Assembly (NCBI RefSeq): GCF_002968015.1
Contig: NZ_PUIP01000022.1
Coordinates: forward strand, 1 to 64,000
DNA from: Massilia phosphatilytica
Lineage (GTDB): Bacteria > Pseudomonadota > Gammaproteobacteria > Burkholderiales > Burkholderiaceae_D
Length of the DNA stretch: 64,000 bases
Direction of reading: 5' to 3'
Shown: positions 1-9,049 of the stretch, in pieces
How positions within the stretch are numbered: position 1 is the first letter of the stretch
Layout of the letters: each line of letters begins with the position of its first letter
Notes under the pieces: model-generated
What the model was told of the DNA's origin: nothing
The model's input: only the letters and a program-made list of their open reading frames with translations
The model's database searches: none
Position numbers and translations under genes: made by a program

Positions 1-2
1 CG

Positions 3-803
3 AGCGGCAGCCTGGCCGGCGGCGGCATCGGCGGCACGGGCGGCGCGGCCACGGGCGGGGCTGGCGGCTCCACCCTGGCGCTGGGCGCGGACGGCGGCCC
101 CAGCGGCAGCGCGTTCGGTGGCACGGGCGGCTCGGGGGCCAGCGGCCCTGCCCTCGGCGGCGCCGGCGGTAGCGGTGGCGGCGCCCTGTTCGGCGCCGGC
201 GGCAATGGCGCCGCCGGCGGCGCCGCGGCGACGGGAGCCAGTTATGGCGCAGCGGGCGGAAGCGCTTCCGGCGGCCGCGGCGGCGATGGCGGCACGCAGA
301 CCGGCACGGCCGGCAATGGCGCCGCCAGCACGGGCGGCGCCGGCGGCGGGGCCGGCGGTGGCAGCGCGACCGCGGGTGCGGGCGGCTATGGCGGTGCCGG
401 TGGCGCGGGCGGCGCGAGCGGCTATGCCACGACCAGCGGCGGTGCCGGCGCGTACGGCGGCGCCGCCACGGGTGGCGCAGCAGCGAATGGCCCGGCCACC
501 GTGGGCGACAGCTACGGTGGCGACGGCGGTCACGGCGGCGCTGGCGGCACGAACACGGGCGGGGCCGGCGGCTCGCTGGCGTCGATCACGGCCGGCTACG
601 GCGTCGGCGGTGCGGGCGGCAGCGCGAGCGGCGGCAATGGCGGCACGAACAGCGTCAATGCCGGCACGTTCGACCTGTCGAACAAGATGACTGGCACCGG
701 CCAGTCGGCCGCGGGCGTGCTCGTGGTCAGCCAGAACTCCGGGCTCTCGTCGCTCATCCAGCAGAGCGTGAACGTCCAGAGCAACCTGGCGCTGGGCCAC
801 TGA
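3..803 (+). CDS. Secreted Gly/Ala-rich repeat protein, copy 1 (5' end outside window)
   Basis: The frame is open from the window edge and encodes about 266 residues of Gly/Ala-rich sequence in GGAGG-like units. It ends in a non-repetitive tail containing NSVNAGTFDLSNKM, AAGVLVVSQN and IQQSVNVQSN. That tail is almost the same as the tail of the complete paralogue at 5567-7864, so this is the first gene of an upstream copy of the same operon. Its start, signal peptide and any Asn/Ser-rich block lie outside the window. A structural, fibre-forming surface protein is inferred from low complexity, the Gln/Asn/Val tail and the neighbours (peptidase, outer-membrane barrel). The composition recalls mycobacterial PGRS regions, but no PE domain is visible. 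Confidence 0.85.
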   Translation, partial: SGSLAGGGIGGTGGAATGGAGGSTLALGADGGPSGSAFGGTGGSGASGPALGGAGGSGGGALFGAGGNGAAGGAAATGASYGAAGGSASGGRGGDGGTQTGTAGNGAASTGGAGGGAGGGSATAGAGGYGGAGGAGGASGYATTSGGAGAYGGAATGGAAANGPATVGDSYGGDGGHGGAGGTNTGGAGGSLASITAGYGVGGAGGSASGGNGGTNSVNAGTFDLSNKMTGTGQSAAGVLVVSQNSGLSSLIQQSVNVQSNLALGH

Positions 804-815
804 GCCAGCATTGCG

Positions 816-843
816 ACTGCCGTGCCTCCCGGCGCGGCAGTTT
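816..843 (+). terminator. Hairpin between operon genes 1 and 2, copy 1
   Basis: Arms ACTGCCG and CGGCAGT pair perfectly, with an inner GCC/GGC pair, and are followed by TTT. A stronger hairpin lies at the same place in copy 2 (7873-7902). It is likely a partial terminator that lowers expression of the genes after the structural protein. Confidence 0.55.
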
Positions 844-863
844 CATCATGACCGGAGTCGAGC

Positions 864-1241
864 ATGCATCGGATTATCCAAGCCTTTATTGTGCGCGCGT
901 GCGGCCTCGCCGTGCTCGCGTCCCTCGCGTCGGCGGCCTGGGCCGGTCCCGACGCGGACGCTGCCAACCGGGCTGCCGCCCGCGCGCTGTTCCGGCCCCC
1001 GAACGCGATCGCCGCGCAGGACGGACCGCTGGCTCGCCAGCGCGGCGGCACGGACACCCGCAACGACGCGCGCATCGACGGCGCCGTCGCCGCCAACACG
1101 GCCATCAACGTCGTCACCGGTGCCAACAGCATCGATGCGGGCTCGTTCGCGCACATGGCCGGCATCCCGGTGGTCATCCAGAACAGCGGTGCGAACGTGC
1201 TGATCCAGAACGCGACCATCATCAACCTGCAGTTCAAATGA
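864..1241 (+). CDS. Small secreted protein with C-terminal IQN module, copy 1 (FapB-like role inferred)
   Basis: This is a 125-residue exported protein. The signal peptide ends near AAWA (about residue 27). A double-glycine motif RQRGGT sits at residues 58-63, followed by an Asn/Ala-rich segment and a conserved tail: SIDAGSF, then PVVIQNSGANVLIQN, ending LQFK. The tail matches the paralogue at 7924-8352 and resembles the C-terminus of the large Gly-rich protein. A minor fibre or nucleator subunit is inferred from this likeness and from the next gene being a C39 peptidase. GGAG lies 6 bases before the ATG. The stop overlaps the next start as ATGA, so the two are probably translationally coupled. 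Confidence 0.75.
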   Translation: MHRIIQAFIVRACGLAVLASLASAAWAGPDADAANRAAARALFRPPNAIAAQDGPLARQRGGTDTRNDARIDGAVAANTAINVVTGANSIDAGSFAHMAGIPVVIQNSGANVLIQNATIINLQFK

Positions 1242-1900
1242 GACCGCTGCTCGTTTCGCTGCTGGCCGCCGGCACCGTCCACGCGGCCGAGATGCCGGTC
1301 GCGGGCGGCATTTTCACCGTGCCGGTACGCAGCATGCAGGCGCTGCGCTTCGCGTCGACCCTGCACCAGCAGTACGACTTCAGCTGCGGGTCGGCCGCGC
1401 TTGCCACGCTGCTGACCCACCACTACGGCTTCCCGGTCAGCGAGAGCACGGTGTTCGCGGCGATGTGGGCGCAGGGCGACCAGGACAAGATCCGGCGCGA
1501 AGGCTTCTCGCTGCTCGACATGCAACGCTATCTCGCGGCGCACGGCTTCCAGGCGGACGGCTTCCGGCTGCCGCTCGACAAGCTCGTAGAAGCCGGCCTG
1601 CCCGCCATCGTCCTCATCACGGAACAAGGCTACAACCACTTCGTCGTCATCAAGGGATTCGACGCCGGCCGCGTGCTGCTGGGCGATCCGTCCAGTGGGA
1701 CCCGGTCGATACCGCGCACGCGCTTCGAAGCGGTATGGCCGACCCGGCTGCTGTTCGTGATCCACGCGGCGCCCGGCGAACCGCATTTCAACCTGGCCGA
1801 CGACTGGCGCGCGGCACCGCATGCGCCGCTGGCCGATGCGGTGGACCGCACGGCCCGGGGCGGCGTCGACCTGCCCAAGTTCGGCCCCGGCGATTTCTGA
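1238..1900 (+). CDS. Exported C39-type cysteine peptidase, copy 1 (FapD-like)
   Basis: A 220-residue protein with a short signal peptide and one papain-like C39 domain. Visible catalytic elements are Gln45 and Cys50 in QQYDFSCGSAALATLL, His134 in YNHFVVIKG and Asp150 in LLGDPSSGT. C39 peptidases cleave after double glycine. Most are fused to ABC exporters, but this one stands alone like Pseudomonas FapD. The flanking genes encode exported proteins that each carry an RGG motif, so they are its likely substrates (inference). It starts within the stop of the preceding gene and is followed 10 bases later by the next gene. Confidence 0.88.
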   Translation: MRPLLVSLLAAGTVHAAEMPVAGGIFTVPVRSMQALRFASTLHQQYDFSCGSAALATLLTHHYGFPVSESTVFAAMWAQGDQDKIRREGFSLLDMQRYLAAHGFQADGFRLPLDKLVEAGLPAIVLITEQGYNHFVVIKGFDAGRVLLGDPSSGTRSIPRTRFEAVWPTRLLFVIHAAPGEPHFNLADDWRAAPHAPLADAVDRTARGGVDLPKFGPGDF

Positions 1901-1910
1901 AGGAGACCCC

Positions 1911-2384
1911 ATGCACTTCCCCATCCTTTGCGCCCTGGCGCTCGCCGCCGCGCCCGTCCGGGCCGCGCCGCCACCGACGCCGTTCACGGCGACGGCCGCC
2001 GTCGGCCCGGCGGAGCTCGACGGCGCCCGCGGCGGCTTCACGACCGCGTCCGGCATCGCGGTGTCGCTCGGTATCGAACGGATCGTGACGGTCGACGGCC
2101 AGGTCGTCGCGCGCAGCGAACTGCGCCTGGGCGACCTCGGCCGGCTCGTCGGCGGCACCGCGCCCCTGCCGGCGCAGGCTGCCGGCGAGCTCGCCCGGGC
2201 CGGCACCGGCCTGGCCGTCCGGCTCGGCGCGGACGGCACCCTCGTCCAGAACGCGCTGGCCGGCCGGGCGATCGGCACGGCCACCATCATCCACGCCACC
2301 GTCGGCGCGCAGGGCCTGCTGCAGGCCATGCACTTCCAGTCGACGCTGGCGCATGCCATCAACGCGGCCGCCGCCGGCAGGTGA
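1911..2384 (+). CDS. Secreted protein with RGGF and GIERIVT motifs, copy 1 (FapE-like role inferred)
   Basis: A 157-residue exported protein with signal peptide residues 1 to about 19. ELDGARGGF at 35-43 is the putative double-glycine site, followed by a conserved block VSLGIERIVTVDGQVV. The C-terminal part is rich in Val/Ile/Gln/Ala (LVQNALAG, ATIIHATV, GLLQAMHFQSTLA). The paralogue at 9050-9553 conserves RGGF, LGIERIVT and the LLQAM.FQS..A tail. AGGAG sits at 1901-1905. The position between peptidase and barrel is that of fapE, but homology to FapE is not proven here. Confidence 0.72.
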   Translation: MHFPILCALALAAAPVRAAPPPTPFTATAAVGPAELDGARGGFTTASGIAVSLGIERIVTVDGQVVARSELRLGDLGRLVGGTAPLPAQAAGELARAGTGLAVRLGADGTLVQNALAGRAIGTATIIHATVGAQGLLQAMHFQSTLAHAINAAAAGR

Positions 2385-2409
2385 CCTCGGCCTTGTGGAG
2401 ACTATGACT

Positions 2410-3612
2410 ATGCGGATATTCCCCGCGCTACCGGGCGCGATCGGCCTCGGCCTCTTCATGGCCTGCGGACCGGCCGCGGCCCAGCAGGCGCAACTGATCG
2501 AACAATTGAAGGCCATGCGGCAACAACTCGAGCAGCAACGCGCCCGTATCGACGCGCTGGAACGGGCCCGGCTGGACGACCTGCGCGGCACGGGGATGAC
2601 GGCCGACGCGGCGCCGCCCCCGGGGGCGGTGGGACCCGCGCCGCAGCCCGCGCGGGCACTCGCGGTGGCGCCCATCTTCGAAAGCCCGGGCGTGCTGACG
2701 CCGCACGGCCACGTCGTGGTCGAGCCGTCGGTCCAGTACGGGTACTCGTCCAGCAACCGCGTGGCGCTGGTCGGCTACACGGTGATCCCGGCGCTGCTGA
2801 TCGGCCTGCTGGACGTGCGCGAAGTAAAGCGCAACACGACGACGGCGGCGCTCTTCCTCCGCTACGGACTCGGCAACCGGTTCGAACTGGAAGCGAAGCT
2901 CCCGTACGTCTATCGCACCGACTCGACCGTCAGCCGCGAGATCTTCACGGGCACGGCGACGGAACGCGCGTTCGACACGAGCGGCAAGGCCATCGGTGAC
3001 GTCGAGGCGGCCGCGCGCGTCCAGCTCAACGCGGGCGGCCCCGACAGCCCCTGGTTCATCGGGGGATTGCGTTATAAATCGCGCACGGGCCGCGACCCGT
3101 TCGAGGTCGTGACGGATTGCCAGACCCGCTGCGTGGGCCAGAACGTCACCGGCACGGGGCAGCCGTTGTCGTTGCCCACGGGGTCGGGATTCCGCTCGCT
3201 GCAACCCAGCCTGACGTGGCTGCTGCTGTCCGATCCGGCGGTGTTCTTCGGCAGCATCAGTTATACGAAAAACTTCCAGCGCCGCAACGTCTACCGCACG
3301 GTCCTCGCCGGCCAGCGCGAACCGCTGGGCGACATCAAGGCGGGCGACGTACTCGGATTCAATCTCGGCATGGGCCTCGCGCTGAACGACAAGGCGTCGC
3401 TGAGCTTCGGTTACGACCACAGCACCGTCGACCGCACGCGCCAGAACGGCCGGGTGATCCCCGGTTCCGTGCGTATCCAGCTGGGCACGCTGCTGGTCGG
3501 CGCATCCTACCGGCTCGACCCGCACCGCACCGTGAGCGTATCCGTGGGCGCCGGCCTCACGCGCGATACGCCCGACGTTACCCTCACCGTCCGCATGCCA
3601 TTCAGCTTCTGA
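2410..3612 (+). CDS. Outer-membrane beta-barrel with N-terminal coiled coil, copy 1 (FapF-like secretion pore)
   Basis: About 400 residues: a signal peptide to about residue 24 (AAAQQ), a heptad-like segment at 28-55 (LIEQLKAMRQQLEQQRAR), a Pro/Ala linker with LRGTG at 58-62, then a barrel of alternating strands ending in Phe (VRMPFSF), the usual outer-membrane C-terminus. FapF of Pseudomonas has the same plan (periplasmic coiled coil plus pore for amyloid subunits). The barrel is close in sequence to copy 2 at 9578-10975, while the linker is about 45 residues shorter. ATG 2404 lies only 3 bases from GGAG, so ATG 2410 (9 bases) is preferred. Confidence 0.8.
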   Translation: MRIFPALPGAIGLGLFMACGPAAAQQAQLIEQLKAMRQQLEQQRARIDALERARLDDLRGTGMTADAAPPPGAVGPAPQPARALAVAPIFESPGVLTPHGHVVVEPSVQYGYSSSNRVALVGYTVIPALLIGLLDVREVKRNTTTAALFLRYGLGNRFELEAKLPYVYRTDSTVSREIFTGTATERAFDTSGKAIGDVEAAARVQLNAGGPDSPWFIGGLRYKSRTGRDPFEVVTDCQTRCVGQNVTGTGQPLSLPTGSGFRSLQPSLTWLLLSDPAVFFGSISYTKNFQRRNVYRTVLAGQREPLGDIKAGDVLGFNLGMGLALNDKASLSFGYDHSTVDRTRQNGRVIPGSVRIQLGTLLVGASYRLDPHRTVSVSVGAGLTRDTPDVTLTVRMPFSF

Positions 3613-3947
3613 CCCCACATCCCTCCGCGACACCCCCAGCGATGGGGGGTTCTCCCGCCACAATCGGCAAAAAGCGACACGACAACCGTTATTTCCTTGA
3701 CCATTACGAGGATCGGTTACAGGATTGTGACTAATTGTAACCGGCGGCGGTTTTCATATCGTCCGCCACGAATATTTCACAGGCGGCATAATGTTAACCA
3801 AACATCAACTTGTAATAAGAAATTGCTAACAGGCTACAGAACAGCAGCCTCGGTTACACTCAGTTACACTTGTCAAGAAATACATGCCGGTTCTCCCATT
3901 CGTCTGCCGCCATTGCGAGGACCGGCCGATTACCCGATGGAGGATGG
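3613..3947 (+). promoter_or_regulatory. Gene-free leader upstream of the sigma-54 activator
   Basis: This 335-base stretch is noticeably more AT-rich than its surroundings. A C-run/G-run hairpin (ACCCCC at 3632-3637 with GGGGGT at 3645-3650) follows the barrel gene and may be a weak terminator without a T tract. The rest presumably holds the activator promoter. The motif GGTTACA recurs (near 3715 and 3852) and GTTACAC occurs twice near 3853-3867, but I recognise no defined operator and no convincing -24/-12 element. Confidence 0.35.
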
Positions 3948-5282
<1,335 letters not shown>

Positions 5283-5304
5283 CAACGTGTGCGCCATGTG
5301 GCAC

Positions 5305-5331
5305 AAGTGGACAAGGTGTCCACTTTTTTTT
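5305..5331 (+). terminator. Terminator/palindrome after the activator gene
   Basis: Perfect 9-base arms AAGTGGACA (5305-5313) and TGTCCACTT (5317-5325) around AGG, followed by a run of eight T. This is a classical intrinsic terminator 22 bases after the activator stop. GTGGACA recurs near 5350, so the palindrome could also be an upstream activator site. Confidence 0.8.
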
Positions 5332-5485
5332 GTGTGTTTTATGGGGTTAGTGGACAGAGTTGTACCGGAACTGAAACAGTTTTTCGATATTTTCGGTAAA
5401 TCATGCCGGATTTTCTCTGACAGCCGTGTAGGAAAATCCGTACAAAGTCAACAAAAACAATGGGTTAGCGAGCTCTGCAGTTAGG

Positions 5486-5502
5486 CTGGCACTGAAACTG
5501 CA
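5486..5502 (+). promoter_or_regulatory. Sigma-54 (-24/-12) promoter of operon copy 2
   Basis: CTGGCACTGAAACTGCA matches the sigma-54 consensus with GG at -24 and GC at -12, exactly 10 bases between them. It lies 65 bases before the start codon of the repeat protein and downstream of the sigma-54 activator gene. Transcription would start near 5513. Confidence 0.75.
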
Positions 5503-5566
5503 AAGAGATGGATGTCGGCGCTACAGCCGACCCATCACCAACCATCAAACCCAGAGGGGAACTCGA

Positions 5567-7864
5567 ATGAACAAGACCTTGCTCGTGACTGCTATTACGC
5601 TGGCTTTCTCGCTGAGCGCACAAGCCCAGGACTCCATCGTGGCGCGCGGCGGCAGCACGGCGACGCAGACCACGACCCGCTCGACGGACAACAGCAACAA
5701 CAGCACCAACACTTCGGACAGCAGCAACAACAGCACCAACACCAGCACGGCCACCACGACCGACAACAGCAACCGCAGCACCACGAACTCGGACCAGAAC
5801 AACAACAAGAGCACCAACACGAACACGTCGACGGACAACAGCAACCGCAGCACGACGACCACGACGACCGACAATAGCAACCGCAGCACGACCGACAACA
5901 GCAACCGCAGCACCAACACGGCCGACAACAGCAACCGCAGCAGGACGGACAACAGCAACAACAGCATCAACACGTCGACGGACAACAGCAACCGCAGCAC
6001 CACGACCACGACGACGAACACGTCGACGGACAACAGCGACAACAGCACCCGTAACTCGAACAACACGTCGGACAGCAGCAACAACAGCACCAACAACACC
6101 ACGACCAACCGCACGGTCTCGAACTCGACGACGACCAACCGCGACAACGACAACAGCACCGGCAAGAACAACAGCTCGGGCGACGCGCGCGCTACCGCGA
6201 CCGGCTCCGTCGCCGTGAACAACGGTGGCACCGCGACGTCGAACTTCTCGAACAGCTTCAACACCTCGTCGTCCAACAACACCGCGACCCTGTCGGGCGC
6301 CGTTTCGAACAACTCGATCTCGAACATCGGCAACGTCGCCACCAACACCGGTAACGCCAACGGCGCCGCCGGCACGGCAGGCGCAGGCGCGGCCGGCACG
6401 GGCGGTGGCATCACGGCCACTGCCGGCGCAGGGGGCAATTCGGGCAACGCCAACGGCGCAAGGGGCGCAGCCGGCGGCTCGGCCACCAACGGCGGTGCCA
6501 GCGCAGGCGGCGCCAGCATCGGCAGCGCTACCGCGGGTGCGGGCGGCGCAGGCGGCATTGCCAGGGACGCAACCAGCGGCGACGGCGGCCGCGGCGCGGC
6601 TGGCGGTGCCGGCGGCAGCAGCGGCATGGCCAACGCCACTGGCGGCGCAGGTGCAGCCAGCGGCGCAGCCACGGGCACCGGCGGTGCGGGTGCAGCGGGC
6701 GGCGCAGCGGGCAACGCATCGGGCGGCAATGGCGGCGGCACGGGCACCCTGTCGGGCGGTAACGGCGGCTCCAGCGGCGCGACGACGGCAGGCCTGGGCG
6801 GCGCCGGCGGCGGCACCGGTATGGCGACGGGCGGTGCCGGCGGTGCCGGTGCAGCAGGCGGCGCGGGCGGACGCGGTGCAGCGGGCGGCGTCGGCGGTGC
6901 CGGCGGTGCCGGCGGCGGCGCTGGTTCGGCAGGCAATGCCGGTGCGAGCGCATCGAACGCAGCGACGGGCGGCCTGACCCGCGCCGGCGGCAGCTGGGCA
7001 ACGTCGGGCAACGGCGGTTCCTCGTCGGCCGATGGCGGCACGGGCGGCGCCAGCGGCACCGCCACGTCGGGTTCGCCGGTCTCGACCGGCGGCGCCACCA
7101 CCAGCGGCGCATCGACCGCGACGGCAGGCACCACGACCGGCGGCGCCGGCGGTGCAGGCGCAGCGGGTGCGGCAGGCGGCATGGGCGGCTCGGGTGCGGC
7201 AGGTGCAGCGGGCGGTGCAGGCGGTGCAGGCGCCAGCGCAGCGAACACGGCCGGTAACGGCGCGGCTGGCGGCGCAGCGACCGGCGCAGCGGGCGGTGCG
7301 GGCGCAGCCCTGACCTCGACGGCCGGCAACGCTGCCGGCAACTCGGGCGGCGCCGGCGGCGCGGGCGGTGCCGGTGCGGCAGGCTCGGCCACCTCGGGCG
7401 CAGGCGGCGCAGGTGCTGCCGGCTCGGCCTCCTCGGGTGCGGCAGGTTCCGGCGCAGCGGGCGGCGCAGGTGCTGCCAGCGGCATGGCATCGAACACGGC
7501 CGGCGCAGGTGCGGCTGGCGGTTCGGCCACGACCGGCAGCGCCACCACCGGCTCGGCGACCGTGGGTGATTCGACCGCGGGCAACGGCGGCAACGGTGGC
7601 GCAGGCGGCTCGACCACCGGCGGCGCAGGCGGCGCACTGGCCAACATCACGGCCGGCGTGGGCACGGGCGGCATGGGCGGTGCTGGCACCGGCGGCAATG
7701 GCGGCTCGAACAGCGTCAATGCCGGTACCTTCGACATGTCCAACACCATGAGCGGTGTCGGCCAGTCGGCGGCGGGCGTGATGGTGATCAGCCAGAACAA
7801 CGGCTTCTCCTCGCTGGTCCAGCAGAGTGTCAACGTCCAGAGCAACCTGGCTGTCGGCAAGTAA
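5567..7864 (+). CDS. Large secreted two-block repeat protein, copy 2 (putative amyloid/fibre subunit)
   Basis: A 765-residue exported protein. The signal peptide is MNKTLLVTAITLAFSLSAQA, then ARGGST (26-31) gives a double-glycine site next to the mature N-terminus. Residues about 32-205 are Asn/Ser/Thr-rich with recurring TDNSNRST and DNSNNST units. About 206-265 is a transition with GSVAVNN and SNNSISNIGNVA. About 265-710 is Gly/Ala-rich. The tail (about 711-765) contains SVNAGTFDMSN, AAGVMVISQNN and VQQSVNVQSN. No enzymatic domain is visible. By composition and neighbours (C39 peptidase, FapF-like barrel) it is the major structural subunit; amyloid formation is inferred. AGAGGGGA precedes the ATG. 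Confidence 0.85.
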   Translation: MNKTLLVTAITLAFSLSAQAQDSIVARGGSTATQTTTRSTDNSNNSTNTSDSSNNSTNTSTATTTDNSNRSTTNSDQNNNKSTNTNTSTDNSNRSTTTTTTDNSNRSTTDNSNRSTNTADNSNRSRTDNSNNSINTSTDNSNRSTTTTTTNTSTDNSDNSTRNSNNTSDSSNNSTNNTTTNRTVSNSTTTNRDNDNSTGKNNSSGDARATATGSVAVNNGGTATSNFSNSFNTSSSNNTATLSGAVSNNSISNIGNVATNTGNANGAAGTAGAGAAGTGGGITATAGAGGNSGNANGARGAAGGSATNGGASAGGASIGSATAGAGGAGGIARDATSGDGGRGAAGGAGGSSGMANATGGAGAASGAATGTGGAGAAGGAAGNASGGNGGGTGTLSGGNGGSSGATTAGLGGAGGGTGMATGGAGGAGAAGGAGGRGAAGGVGGAGGAGGGAGSAGNAGASASNAATGGLTRAGGSWATSGNGGSSSADGGTGGASGTATSGSPVSTGGATTSGASTATAGTTTGGAGGAGAAGAAGGMGGSGAAGAAGGAGGAGASAANTAGNGAAGGAATGAAGGAGAALTSTAGNAAGNSGGAGGAGGAGAAGSATSGAGGAGAAGSASSGAAGSGAAGGAGAASGMASNTAGAGAAGGSATTGSATTGSATVGDSTAGNGGNGGAGGSTTGGAGGALANITAGVGTGGMGGAGTGGNGGSNSVNAGTFDMSNTMSGVGQSAAGVMVISQNNGFSSLVQQSVNVQSNLAVGK
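5660..6175 (+). repeat. Asn/Ser/Thr codon repeats within the fibre gene
   Basis: Imperfect tandem units based on GACAACAGCAACCGCAGCAC encode TDNSNRST-like octets, interspersed with ACGACC runs. About ten DNSN cores can be counted by eye. This repeat block is absent from the part of copy 1 inside the window and is likely prone to length change by slippage. Confidence 0.85.
6360..7705 (+). repeat. Gly/Ala-rich GGC-GCA repeat tract within the fibre gene
   Basis: About 1.3 kb of degenerate GGCGGCGCAGGC-type triplet repeats encoding GGAGAAGG-like sequence. The antisense strand is stop-free over most of it, giving large false open frames. Confidence 0.85.
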
Positions 7865-7872
7865 TGCCAAGG

Positions 7873-7902
7873 ACCGCCGTGCCCGCGGGCACGGCGGTTT
7901 TT
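7873..7902 (+). terminator. Strong hairpin with T tract between operon genes 1 and 2, copy 2
   Basis: A perfect 13-base inverted repeat (ACCGCCGTGCCCG and its complement) with no loop spacer, followed by TTTTT, starting 8 bases after the fibre gene stop. It is a good intrinsic terminator, yet the next gene follows at once in the same direction without a clear promoter. Partial termination, giving excess structural subunit over secretion genes, is inferred. Confidence 0.8.
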
Positions 7903-7923
7903 CGATGCAACCGGGGGGAGAGC

Positions 7924-8352
7924 ATGCAGTCATCACTCAAGAGTAGCGTCAGCAACCGCGTGTGCAGCTTCGCTGTGCTCGCGGCCTGCGCATCCGCGGC
8001 CTGGGCTGGACCGGAACTCGCGGTCCCCGCCCAGGACAGCCAGCCTGCCGCCAGGCCGGCCACGGGTGCCGACAAGACGACCCAGGCACGGGACCCGCTC
8101 GGATTCGGTCCGGCCGCCGACCTGGGCAAGCTGGAGCATTCGCGCGGTGGGACGGACACGTTCAACACCAACAACAACGCGAATCTCGGCGGGGTCGTGT
8201 CCGGCAACAGCGCGGTGAACGTCGTCACGGGGTCGAACACGATCGATGCCGGGTCGTTCGCCAACATGTCGGGCATACCGGTGGTGATCCAGAACAGCGG
8301 CGCAAACGTCCTGATCCAGAACGCCACCATCGTCAACCTGCAGTTCAAATGA
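7924..8352 (+). CDS. Small secreted protein with C-terminal IQN module, copy 2
   Basis: A 142-residue paralogue of 864-1241. The signal peptide ends at about residue 28 (SAAWA). A spacer about 14 residues longer than in copy 1 precedes EHSRGGTDTF (double glycine at 75-76). The tail repeats the conserved pattern TIDAGSF, PVVIQNSGANVLIQN and LQFK. Start 7924 is chosen because GGGGGGAG lies just upstream; an earlier in-frame ATG at 7864 would place the signal peptide internally and lies inside the terminator leader. The stop overlaps the peptidase start as ATGA, as in copy 1. Confidence 0.78.
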   Translation: MQSSLKSSVSNRVCSFAVLAACASAAWAGPELAVPAQDSQPAARPATGADKTTQARDPLGFGPAADLGKLEHSRGGTDTFNTNNNANLGGVVSGNSAVNVVTGSNTIDAGSFANMSGIPVVIQNSGANVLIQNATIVNLQFK

Positions 8353-9038
8353 AGTACGGCGCCCTGCCCCTCCTGTGCGCCTTGATGGGCACCCTGCTGG
8401 GCGCTGCCCGCGCTGACGCGGCCGACCTGCCGATCGCGGGCGGCGCCCGTTTCGACGTACCCGTCAAGAGCATGCGCGAATTGCGCTTCACCTCGACGAC
8501 CCGCCAGCAATACGACTTCAGCTGCGGTTCGGCCGCCCTGGCCACGCTGCTGACTTATCACTACGGCTACCCGATCAGCGAAACGACCGCCTTCAAGGCG
8601 ATGTGGGAGATCGGCGACCAGGCCAAGATCCGGCGCGAAGGCTTTTCGCTGCTGGACATGCAGCGCTACCTCGCGAAGATCGGCTACAAGGCGGACGGCT
8701 TCCAGGTGCCGTTGCAGAAACTGTTCGACAGCAAACTGCCCGCCATCGTGCTGGTTTCCGAGAAAGGCTACAACCACTTCGTCGTGATCAAGGGCGCCGA
8801 CGACGGCCGCATCCTGCTGGGTGATCCGTCCAGCGGCACGCGTTCCATCACGCGCGAGCACTTCGAATCCATCTGGCCGACCCGGTTGCTGTTCGTGATC
8901 CACGACGCCCCCGGCAAGCCCCAGTTCAATTCCGACCTCGACTGGCGGGCCGCGCCCCGCGCGCCGCTGGCCGAGGGTGTGACCCGGACCGCGATCGACA
9001 TGACGACGCTGCCGAAATTCGGTCCGGGCGATTTTTGA
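8349..9038 (+). CDS. Exported C39-type cysteine peptidase, copy 2 (FapD-like)
   Basis: A 229-residue paralogue of 1238-1900 with a signal peptide ending near ARADA (about 24). Catalytic residues are Cys59 (QQYDFSCGSA), His143 (YNHFVVIKG) and Asp159 (LLGDPSSGT). The strings RREGFSLLDMQRYLA and FGPGDF are identical in both copies, so the peptidases are under strong constraint. It has no ATPase or membrane-exporter domain; it most likely acts in the periplasm on the RGG-bearing proteins encoded beside it (inference). Confidence 0.9.
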   Translation: MKYGALPLLCALMGTLLGAARADAADLPIAGGARFDVPVKSMRELRFTSTTRQQYDFSCGSAALATLLTYHYGYPISETTAFKAMWEIGDQAKIRREGFSLLDMQRYLAKIGYKADGFQVPLQKLFDSKLPAIVLVSEKGYNHFVVIKGADDGRILLGDPSSGTRSITREHFESIWPTRLLFVIHDAPGKPQFNSDLDWRAAPRAPLAEGVTRTAIDMTTLPKFGPGDF

Positions 9039-9049
9039 CAGGAGACCCC

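Noticed and set aside
3..803. Mycobacterial PE_PGRS protein
   Set aside because: Only the Gly/Ala composition is similar; no PE domain is visible and the neighbours are Gram-negative export genes.
1238..1900. Bacteriocin/ABC exporter system based on the C39 domain
   Set aside because: No ABC or membrane domain is fused or adjacent, the peptidase has its own signal peptide, and the putative substrates carry Sec signals rather than bacteriocin leaders.
5660..6175. CRISPR array suggested by regular repeats
   Set aside because: Units are degenerate, have no unique spacers, keep a single reading frame and encode TDNSN octets.
5465..7936. Very long minus-strand frames (823 and 771 residues) opposite the fibre gene
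   Set aside because: They are shadows of GGC/GCA and AAC/AGC triplet repeats; the predicted proteins are Pro/Ala or Ala/Gly/Arg runs without ribosome site or signal peptide.
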